Assembly: GCA_047601745.1 (NCBI GenBank)
Contig: JASGIS010000001.1
Location: 62,001-126,000, forward strand
Direction of reading: 5' to 3'
DNA from: JAKPAM01 sp047601745
Lineage (GTDB): Bacteria > Pseudomonadota > Gammaproteobacteria > Burkholderiales > Burkholderiaceae_E
DNA: 64,000 nt
The notes under the pieces were generated by a model. It did no database searches. It worked only from the letters and a program-made list of their open reading frames with translations, and was not told the DNA's origin. A program made the position numbers and the translations under genes. This document shows positions 36,277 to 43,800 of this stretch, piece by piece; positions within the stretch are counted from its first letter, which is position 1; every line of letters starts with the position of its first letter.

Positions 36277-38670
36277 ATGCAAGCGCCCCCGCTTCCCCTG
36301 GTCAACGACGTCACCGGCCAGCATCCGGTCCCGGTCTGGGCGGTCGTCGCGCCCAAGACGATCGAAGAGATCGCCGACGCGCTGGCGCGCACCGACGGTC
36401 CGGTGTCGATCGGCGCCGGCCGCTACAGCATGGGCGGCCAGACGGCCTGCTTCGGCTCGCTGCACCTGGACATGCGCGCGTTCAACAAGGTCATCAGCTT
36501 CTCGCCGCAGCGGATGACGCTGCGCGTGCAGGCCGGCATCCGCTGGCGCGAGGTGCTGCGCTTCATCGATCCGCACGACGCGTCGGTGCGCATCATGCAG
36601 CCGTACGCGAACTTCACGGTCGGCGGCTCGCTGAGCGTCAATGCGCACGGCAGCCAGGTCGGACTCGGGCCGATCGTGCGCGCGACGCGCTGGATCCGCA
36701 TCGTGCTGGCCGACGGCAGCATCCAGGAGGCGACGCCGACGTCGAACGAGGCGCTGTTCTACGGCGCGATCGGCGGCTACGGCGCGCTCGGCGTGATCGC
36801 CGAGGCCGAAATCGAGCTGATGCCCAACCACCGGCTACGCCGCCAGGCCGTCAAGCTGCGCCGCGCGCACTACGTCGAGCACTTCCGCACGACGGTGCTC
36901 AAGGCCGAGGGGCCGTCGCTGCACAGCGCCGAGCTGTATCCGCCGCGCTTCGACAAGGTGCGCTCGGTCAGCTGGTTCGAGACCGACAAGTGGACGACGC
37001 ACGATGCCCGGCTGCAGACGTCGGCGCGCACGCATCCCTGGCACCGCTACATGGTCTGGGCGACCGCCGACGGCCGCTGGGCGCGCTGGTGCCGCGAATA
37101 CCTGCTCGATCCGCTGCTGTTCGTGCGACGGTCCGTGCACTGGCGCAACTTCGAGACCAGCCACGACGTCGGCCTGCTCGAACCGGCGTCGCAGCACAGC
37201 GCGTACTCGCTGCAGGAGTACTTCGTGCCGGCCGCGCGCGTCGACGATTTCCTGTCGGCGATGGTGGCGACGCTGCGGCGCTATCGCGTGCGCGGCGCCA
37301 ACGTCACGATCCGCCACGCGATCGGCGACCCCGGCACGCTGCTCGCGTGGGCGCGCGGCGAGACCTTCGCCGTGCAGGTCTATCACAAGCAGCGCGCGCG
37401 CGACGCGTCGGGCAGTCCGGTCGCGATCTGGGCGCGCGAACTGATCGACGCGGCGATCGCCGCCGGCGGCAGCTTCTTCCTGCCGTACGACCTGCATGCG
37501 ACCCGCGCGCAGTTCCTGGCCGCTTACCCGCGCGCGCCCGAGTTCTTCGCACTCAAGGCGCGGCTCGACCCGGACTACCGCTTTCGCAACGGCCTGTGGG
37601 ACGCGTACTACCGGCCCGAACTCGGCAACCCGACCGATCAGATGGAACTGACGCTGGCCGGGAACGAGAGCGCGGACGACGCGCGCGACGGCCGCGGGCA
37701 GCCCCATCGGCCGTCGACGTTCCGCCGCGTGCTCGGCGATCCGGTCTGGCACGACGCGCTGTACCGCCATTTCCAGCACGTCTACCGACTGTATCCGGAA
37801 GCCCGGCTGCACAAGCTGATCCGGACGCTGGCCGAACGCCATCCGGACGACGAATCGGTCTATCGCCACCTGCTGATCGAGATGCCCCGCATCCGGCCGG
37901 CGCTGGCCGAGGCGCGCCTCGCGCTGCCGGCGCTGCGCCGGCACAAGCGCGAGATCGCCGCGCAGATCGGCCGGGTCATGAACACGCTGGGCCGCGATCG
38001 GCAGGTCGACGGTTATCTCGAATTCGGCACGCCGGGCCGCTATCTGCGCAGCGTCGACCGCCAGGTCGGCCTGCGCGGCGAACGCTACGTGCTCAACGAC
38101 GAAGCGCCGGGCCACGGCATCGTCGACGTGCTCGAACGCGGCACGCCTTGGCGCAACGCGCGCCATCTGGACCTGAACGACTACCAGCCGCTGCCGGCCG
38201 CGGCGGTGCCGGCGGGCAGCCTGGACCTGGTCGCATGCCCGATCGGCCTGCACCATGCGCCGCCCGAACGGCTCGATGCGTTCGTCGCGTCGCTGGCCGA
38301 CACGCTGCGCTACGACGGCGTGCTGATCCTTCGCGAGTACGACGCGCACGACGCCGCGCACCGCGGCTTCGTCGCGCTGACGCACATGATCTACAACGCC
38401 GGCGTCGGCGTGCCGTGGGAACTCGAACAACGCGAGCGCCGCGGCTTCGCCGGACTGTCGCACTGGATCGAGCTGATGGCCCGCCACGGACTGCGCGATA
38501 CCGGCCTGCGACTGCGCGAAGCGCACGATCCGTCGGGCAATACGCTGATGGCCTTCGTCAAGGGTGCGGTGCCGGATACATTGACGATGACGCCGGCCCG
38601 GCAGCAGTCGACGCGGCAGGACGAGCAGCATGCGGCGCCGCGGATCGAGAGCGCGACCACCGTCGACTGA
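36277..38670 (+). CDS. Fusion of an FAD-binding (sugar-lactone-oxidase-like) protein and a methyltransferase-like domain
   Basis: A 797-residue protein. Residues about 15-185 are an FAD_binding_4 domain ('GPVSIGAGRYSMGGQTACFG', 'RIMQPYANFTVGGSLSVNAHG', 'GGYGALGVIAEAEIEL'). Residues about 190-450 resemble the C-terminal domain of the ALO/GULO family, ending 'LDPDYRFRNGLWDAYY', where family members bind substrate. After a hydrophilic linker, residues about 550-780 look like a class I SAM methyltransferase, with 'GYLEFGTPGRYLRSV' as a degenerate motif I, 'DVLERGTPWRNARHLDLNDY', and 'SLDLVACPIGLHHAPPERLDAFVASLADTLRYDGVLILREYD' resembling motifs IV-V. Neither substrate is known. One continuous frame and uniform codon use argue against an assembly error. 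Confidence 0.75.
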   Translation: MQAPPLPLVNDVTGQHPVPVWAVVAPKTIEEIADALARTDGPVSIGAGRYSMGGQTACFGSLHLDMRAFNKVISFSPQRMTLRVQAGIRWREVLRFIDPHDASVRIMQPYANFTVGGSLSVNAHGSQVGLGPIVRATRWIRIVLADGSIQEATPTSNEALFYGAIGGYGALGVIAEAEIELMPNHRLRRQAVKLRRAHYVEHFRTTVLKAEGPSLHSAELYPPRFDKVRSVSWFETDKWTTHDARLQTSARTHPWHRYMVWATADGRWARWCREYLLDPLLFVRRSVHWRNFETSHDVGLLEPASQHSAYSLQEYFVPAARVDDFLSAMVATLRRYRVRGANVTIRHAIGDPGTLLAWARGETFAVQVYHKQRARDASGSPVAIWARELIDAAIAAGGSFFLPYDLHATRAQFLAAYPRAPEFFALKARLDPDYRFRNGLWDAYYRPELGNPTDQMELTLAGNESADDARDGRGQPHRPSTFRRVLGDPVWHDALYRHFQHVYRLYPEARLHKLIRTLAERHPDDESVYRHLLIEMPRIRPALAEARLALPALRRHKREIAAQIGRVMNTLGRDRQVDGYLEFGTPGRYLRSVDRQVGLRGERYVLNDEAPGHGIVDVLERGTPWRNARHLDLNDYQPLPAAAVPAGSLDLVACPIGLHHAPPERLDAFVASLADTLRYDGVLILREYDAHDAAHRGFVALTHMIYNAGVGVPWELEQRERRGFAGLSHWIELMARHGLRDTGLRLREAHDPSGNTLMAFVKGAVPDTLTMTPARQQSTRQDEQHAAPRIESATTVD

Positions 38671-38784
38671 TCGGCGCCGGCGGTCATCGGCGGCCGTTCA
38701 CTGAAATCAGCAGCCGTTCGGTTCGGACGCCCGCCTCGGGCGAAGGGCTGCCCGAGGCGCCGGCCCCGGGCGTGCGTTCCGGCT

Positions 38785-39399
38785 TCAGGCGTCGCGCGAC
38801 GCCTCGAGATAGGACACCAGCTTGGCGCTGGTCTGGCGCAGCCGCTCGGACAGCAGTTGCACGAGCTTGAGCAGGATCTTGTTGCCGAGCCTGGCCTCGT
38901 CGGTCAGCACCAGCATCAGCGCATCGCGCGTCAGCACGGCGATGCGGCAGCTCTCGAGCGTGACGCAGGACGCGAAGCGCGGCTCGCCGTCGAACATCGA
39001 CATCTCGCCGAGCGCGTGGCCGGCGTGCGCGACGGCGATCCGCGACGGGTAGTTGTAGCGGTTGCGCCTTAGCACGTCGACCATGCCGGTCATCAGCAGC
39101 AGCATGAAGTCGCCGCTCTCGCCCTCGCTGATCAGCGTGGCGCCGGCCGGCACCTCATAGACGTACATGAACGAACCCAGCTTGCGGGTCTCGTCGATGT
39201 CCAGGCTGGAGAACAGCGGCGTGCGTGCCATCAGGCCATGGATCTCGGCGCTGAATTCGCTGGCGCGGCCGAGCGGCTTGACGCCCAGCGCCAGGAGGCG
39301 TTCATGCGGCGTAGGCTTCTGACGGGGCGCGCGAACGGCCGACTCCGCCGGCTCGCCCGTGTCCAGGTGCGGCGAAGACGCTTTCTTGACGGCATCCAT
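38785..39399 (-). CDS. Stand-alone cyclic nucleotide-binding domain protein
   Basis: A 204-residue protein with a single cNMP-binding domain (about 60-175): 'LFSSLDIDETRKLGSFMYVYEVPAGATLISEGESGDFMLLLMTGMVDVLRR', then the phosphate-binding cassette 'AHALGEMSMFDGEPRFASCVTLESCRIAVLTRDAL' with the G-E-x-S/A and R pattern (FGEMSMFDGEPR-like). No C-terminal helix-turn-helix follows, only helices ('LLKLVQLLSERLRQTSAKLVSYLEA'). It may sense c-di-GMP or cAMP, or act through a partner. GGAG 7 nt before the ATG supports the start. Confidence 0.82.
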   Translation of the reverse strand: MDAVKKASSPHLDTGEPAESAVRAPRQKPTPHERLLALGVKPLGRASEFSAEIHGLMARTPLFSSLDIDETRKLGSFMYVYEVPAGATLISEGESGDFMLLLMTGMVDVLRRNRYNYPSRIAVAHAGHALGEMSMFDGEPRFASCVTLESCRIAVLTRDALMLVLTDEARLGNKILLKLVQLLSERLRQTSAKLVSYLEASRDA

Positions 39400-39535
39400 T
39401 CCTTCTCTCCTGACTGCCGACCTTATAGCACGGGGGTTTGCGCTGCCCGTCGGGTCAAGGGATCGGCGCCGCGGCGGGCCGACGGATGGAGCGTCGGGCC
39501 GGCCCGGCCGGCTGTTCACCGGCCCGGGCGCGCCG

Positions 39536-40603
39536 TCATTCGGCCTTTTCGGCGTTCAGGCGCCGCTGGCGGACCGCGTCGGCGAGGGTCTCTAGCACGT
39601 CGACGCTGGCCTCCCAGCCGATGCAGCCGTCGGTGATGCTCTGCCCGTACGCGAGCGGCTTGCCGGGCACCATGTCCTGGCGGCCGGCGACCAGGTGGCT
39701 CTCGACCATCACGCCGAAGATGCGGTTGTCGCCGCCGGCGACCTGACTGGCGATGTCGGCGATGACCGGCACCTGGTTCTCGGGCTTCTTCTGGCTGTTG
39801 CCGTGGCTGGCGTCGATCATCAGCCGGCACGCCATCGCGGCGGCGGCCGCCTCGCGGCACGCGGCATCGACGCTGGCCGCGTCGAAGTTCGGCGTCTTGC
39901 CGCCGCGCAGGATCACGTGGCAATCCTCGTTGCCGTTGGTCGACACGATCGCCGAGTGGCCGCCCTTGGTCACCGACAGGAAGTGGTGCGGATGCGAGGC
40001 CGCCTTGACCGCGTCGAGCGCAATCCGCAGGTTGCCGTCGGTGCCGTTCTTGAAGCCGACCGGACACGACAGGCCCGACGCCAGTTCGCGGTGGACCTGC
40101 GACTCGGTGGTCCGCGCGCCGATCGCGCCCCAGGAAATCAGATCGGCCAGGTACTGCGGGCTGATCACGTCGAGGAACTCGCCGGCCGCCGGCAGGCCCA
40201 TCTCGGTGATCTCGAGCAGCAGGCTGCGCGCCAGGCGCAGGCCCTTGTTGATGTCGAAGCTGTTGTCCATGTCGGGATCGTTGATCAATCCCTTCCAGCC
40301 GACCGTCGTGCGCGGTTTCTCGAAGTAGACGCGCATGACGATCTCGAGATCGGCGCCGAAGCGCTGGCGCTGCTCGAGCAGCCGCTGCGCGTACTCGATC
40401 GCCGCCTTCGGATCGTGGATCGAGCACGGACCGATGATGACCAGCAGGCGGTCGTCCATGTCGTGCAGGATCCGGTGGATCGCCTGGCGGGCGGCCACCG
40501 TGGTTTCGATCGCCTTGTCGCTGATCAGCGATTCGCGCAGGACATGCGAAGGCGGCGCGAGCTCCTTGATCTCGCGGATACGGACATCGTCGGTGATGGA
40601 CAT
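39536..40603 (-). CDS. aroG: 3-deoxy-7-phosphoheptulonate synthase (DAHP synthase, class I)
   Basis: A 355-residue type I-alpha DAHP synthase, first enzyme of the shikimate pathway (PEP + erythrose-4-phosphate). Motifs are 'DDRLLVIIGPCSIHDPKAAIEYA', 'MRVYFEKPRTTVGWKGLINDPDMDNSFDINKGLR', 'GLSCPVGFKNGTDGNLRIALDAV', 'RGGKTPNFD', 'MIDASHGNSQKKPENQ' and 'GVMVESHLVAG'. The catalytic metal ligands (Cys of GPCS, His of ASHGNS, Glu of VESH) are all present. It is preceded by a leader with an aromatic-rich ORF and an intrinsic terminator (40621-40793), so expression should respond to charged aromatic tRNAs. Confidence 0.95.
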   Translation of the reverse strand: MSITDDVRIREIKELAPPSHVLRESLISDKAIETTVAARQAIHRILHDMDDRLLVIIGPCSIHDPKAAIEYAQRLLEQRQRFGADLEIVMRVYFEKPRTTVGWKGLINDPDMDNSFDINKGLRLARSLLLEITEMGLPAAGEFLDVISPQYLADLISWGAIGARTTESQVHRELASGLSCPVGFKNGTDGNLRIALDAVKAASHPHHFLSVTKGGHSAIVSTNGNEDCHVILRGGKTPNFDAASVDAACREAAAAAMACRLMIDASHGNSQKKPENQVPVIADIASQVAGGDNRIFGVMVESHLVAGRQDMVPGKPLAYGQSITDGCIGWEASVDVLETLADAVRQRRLNAEKAE

Positions 40604-40620
40604 TCTCGGGTTTCCTGGGC

Positions 40621-40649
40621 AAAAAAAAACCGCCGGGCTCGGCCGGCGG
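40621..40649 (-). terminator. Intrinsic terminator in the aroG leader (attenuator)
   Basis: On the minus strand a 7-bp GC stem (ccgccgg/ccggcgg, 6-nt loop, 40630-40649) is followed directly by nine T (40621-40629). It lies 17 nt before the aroG start codon and 22 nt after the leader-peptide stop. An alternative pairing can break it: 5'-GCCGGTGG (40700-40707) with its 5' arm region CCGCCGGC (40642-40649), seven Watson-Crick pairs and one G-U. Confidence 0.88.
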
Positions 40650-40671
40650 TCTTGGATCGGAATCTTGCTTG

Positions 40672-40755
40672 CTAGCTGCGTGCGTCTTCCCGACTCATTC
40701 CACCGGCAGTGGAAAGCCAAAAGAAGTAGCCGAAGTAAAACGACGCGCGTTGCAT
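40672..40755 (-). CDS. aroG leader peptide rich in aromatic residues
   Basis: A 27-codon ORF (ATG at 40755, TAG at 40672) whose residues 6-13 read FYFGYFFW: four Phe, two Tyr and one Trp in eight codons. This is the composition of attenuation leader peptides such as those of pheA or trp, where ribosome stalling at uncharged tRNA codons selects an antiterminator. A 17-nt hairpin (ttccac/gtggaa, 40698-40714) overlaps the codons after Trp. The start codon lies only a few nucleotides from the predicted transcription start, so translation may be leaderless. Too short for standard gene finders. Confidence 0.8.
   Translation of the reverse strand: MQRASFYFGYFFWLSTAGGMSREDARS
40698..40714 (-). other. 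Pause/1:2 hairpin of the aroG attenuator
   Basis: Perfect 6-bp arms ttccac/gtggaa with a 5-nt loop. It spans codons immediately after the Trp codon of the leader peptide. Its 3' half overlaps the segment (40700-40707) able to pair with the terminator's 5' arm, so the leader has the three mutually exclusive hairpins of classical attenuation. Confidence 0.65.
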
Positions 40756-40764
40756 GGTGCGCAG

Positions 40765-40793
40765 AGTGTACGGCCTTGACGCGACGGGCGCAA
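40765..40793 (-). promoter_or_regulatory. Sigma-70-type promoter of the aroG leader
   Basis: On the minus strand, TTGCGC (40788-40793), a 17-bp spacer and TACACT (40765-40770). The predicted start near 40757 is about 2-3 nt before the leader-peptide ATG. It lies in the 72 bp between the aroG leader and the end of the DUF748 gene. Confidence 0.6.
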
Positions 40794-40827
40794 GCGGCGG
40801 CGATAGAAGGGGTGTGCGTCGCATGGC

Positions 40828-43800
40828 TCAGCCGCGCAGGTTCAGTTCGACGCCGATGCCTTCGGACGCCTTGCCCTTGCCGCCCGCCGGCTTGCCGTCG
40901 GCCGCTTGGCCGTTCGCCGCCTGGCCGCTTGCCGCCTGCGCATCAGCCGACGGGCCGGCGACCGCCTTACCCTCGCCCGGCGGACGATCGGCCCGCTGGC
41001 CACCCGGCTGCCCGCCGGCCGCCGGAGCCGGCGCGGCCGGTTCGGCCGCATCGATCTTCGTCGACACGATGTACAGCCGCTCGCTGGCGACCTGTCCCTT
41101 GCTCGCCAGCCAGTCCTTGACCGCCTGCGCGCGGCGATTGGCCAGGTCCTGGAACTGGCGATCGCCGATCTGCATGTGCTCGAGCAGCCGCTGTTCCATC
41201 TCGGCGACCGGCACGTCCTTGGTCAGGCCGATGACGTTGCGCGGCTTGTCGAACGGCGCGTCGCGATAGAGCTGCTTGAGCAGGCGCGCGTACTCGTCGG
41301 GCGCCAGCGAGATCTCGTCCAGCCGCGCCGAATCCGCTCCCTCGGCCACGTTCTCCTTGAGCTTCAGCGCCTTGACGCGCCGCTGCAACCGCACGTGCAT
41401 CAACGCGTCGCGGTCGCGCGACGGCGAGGCCCGGCCGGCGATGTCGACCTTCAGGCCCGGACGGTCCTGCAACACCTTGGCGAGCTTTTCGAGCCGCTCG
41501 ATCGCCGCCGGTTCGAGCTGGGCGGCCCCCGGCGCGAACGGCATCCGCGACAACTCGGCGCCGTCGGTGCCGGCCCCGCTGAACAGACCGCCGATCAGCG
41601 AGAACGGCGACGTGATCGCCTTGACGATCAGATTGCCGATCAGGCGCAGCACGATGCCGCCGATGCTGAACTGCGGATCGTCGATCGATCCGCTGATCGG
41701 CAGGTCGACGTCGATGACGCCGTTGCGGTCGGTCAGCAGCGCCAGCGCGAACTGCACCGGCAGGTTCGGCGCCTGCGAGTCGGCCACGCGATCGCCGAGC
41801 GTCAACTGGTCGAGAACGACCTTGTTGTCGGCCGTCAGCTTGCGATCGACGATCTTGTAGTTGAGCTTGGCCGACAGCTTGCCGCGCTCGATGCCGTGGC
41901 CGATGTATTTGACCGAGTACGGCGACAGCCGCGGCAGGTCGATGTCTCTCGCGTCGGCGACGATGTCCATCGTCAGCGCGGACGAGAACGGATTCAGGCG
42001 GCCGTTGACGTCGACGGCGCCGGCGTTGTCGATCCGCCCCTTGAGCTCGACGTCGCCCGGCTGTTCGGGGCTCAACTGCGAGACGCCGCCGTTGAGCCCG
42101 GTCAGGTTGGCCGAGTAGTTGGGCCGGACGAAGAAGTCGCTGAAATCGACGTTGGCATCGATCAGCGTGATCTTGCCGACGCGCACGTCGGGCGGCGGCG
42201 CCGCCGGCTTCGGCGGCAAGGTCTTCTCGGCCTTGCCCTGGCCCGGGCCGCCGAACGCGAGCAGGCGGTCGACTTCGTGCAGGGCCTCGTCCTTGCGCTC
42301 GGCCTGCGCCGAAGCCTGGCCGGAAGCCTGTCCCGCTGCCGCGGCCTGTCCCGATGCCTGCCCCGCCGCTGCCTGTCCTGGTGCTTGGCCGGCTGCCTGC
42401 CCCGATGCCGGAGCCTGCCCGGGTGCCTGGGCCTGCCCCGGTACCTGAGTCTGTCCCGGCGACGGTAGCTGTGCTTGTGACGGCGCTGCCGGCGCCGGCG
42501 AAGCGGCCGGTGCGGCGTCCTGGGCCGGCCCCTGGCCGGGCGTGCGCGTCAGGTCGGTCTGGCCGGCGCCGGACGCCGCGCCGGGCTCGTCCTTGACGAT
42601 CAGGTCCTGCAGGTTCAACCGCCCTTCGGCGCTGAGGATCACCCGCGCATAGAGCTGCGACAGCGCGACGTCGTCGATGCGCAGCTTCAGCGGCTGGACG
42701 TCCAGATCGATGCCCTTGACGGCCAGCGCCTTCCAGCGCAGCAGTTCGCGATTGCTCTGGCGGGCCAACGCGCCGAAGTCGTCGACCGACGCGTCGCCCT
42801 TCCAATGGATCCGGGCCGGCTGGCCGGCCGGAAGATCGAGCGACAGATTGCCCTTGGCATTGACGCGGCCGTTGGCGACGACCGCGTTCAGGTGCTCGGA
42901 CACGTAGGGCTGCGCCGGCAGCACGCTGATGGCGCGCGCATCGATCGCCAGCCGCGCCTGCATCGGGCTCAGCGACAACGGCCCGGCGACGTTCAGCGCG
43001 CCGCGCTGGTTGACGCGCGCCTTCAGGTCGAGCTTGCCGGTGCTGCCCTTCGGCTGTTCGCCGAGCACCACCAGATCGCCGAGCGCGATCGCGAGCTGGT
43101 CGACCTTCAGGTCGCCGGTCTTGCCGGCCTTCGCGTCGGTGACGTCGACCGCGTACTGGTCGAACTGCAGCTTGTCGAGGCGAACCGTCCAGTCCGGCTT
43201 GGCGGCCTTGTCGGCCGCGGCCGGCGGCGCGGCGTCCTTGCCGGCCGGCGGCGACGACGAGTCGACCAGCAGCTTCTGCACGTCGAAGCGGCCGTCGGCC
43301 TCGCGCCGCAGCGCGATCCGGCCGCCGCTCGACGCGACCGAACCGACGACGACACGCTGGGCGCCCAGGTCGACGGCAGTCTCGCGCACCTTCAGCTCGG
43401 GGATCGACAGCAGCGGGACGACCGGCGCCGTCGCGCGCGCGGCGGCCGTTCCCCGCGCCGCGGCGGCGCCCGGGCGCGTCGCGCCGCCCTTGCTCGCGCC
43501 GGCGGCCCTGCCAGCGGCCGGTTTGCCGGCGGCCGCCTTGCCGGCGGCGTGCCCGGCCGCGGCGCCCTTGGCCGCGGCGCTGCCGGCCGGCTCGTCCGCC
43601 GCCGTCGACGCCGTGGAAGCCGCGGCCGCCGCCGGTCCGGCGCCCGGCGCACGGGCGACGATCACGAGCTTGCTGACGTCGACACCCAGCTCATCGAGCC
43701 GCAGTTGCAGGCCCTGCTCAGGCATCGCCACCTGGTAGTGGCCGTTGACGCCGACGACGCCGTCGGTCGGTTCGGCGGCGACCCGGCCGTCGGCCAGCCA

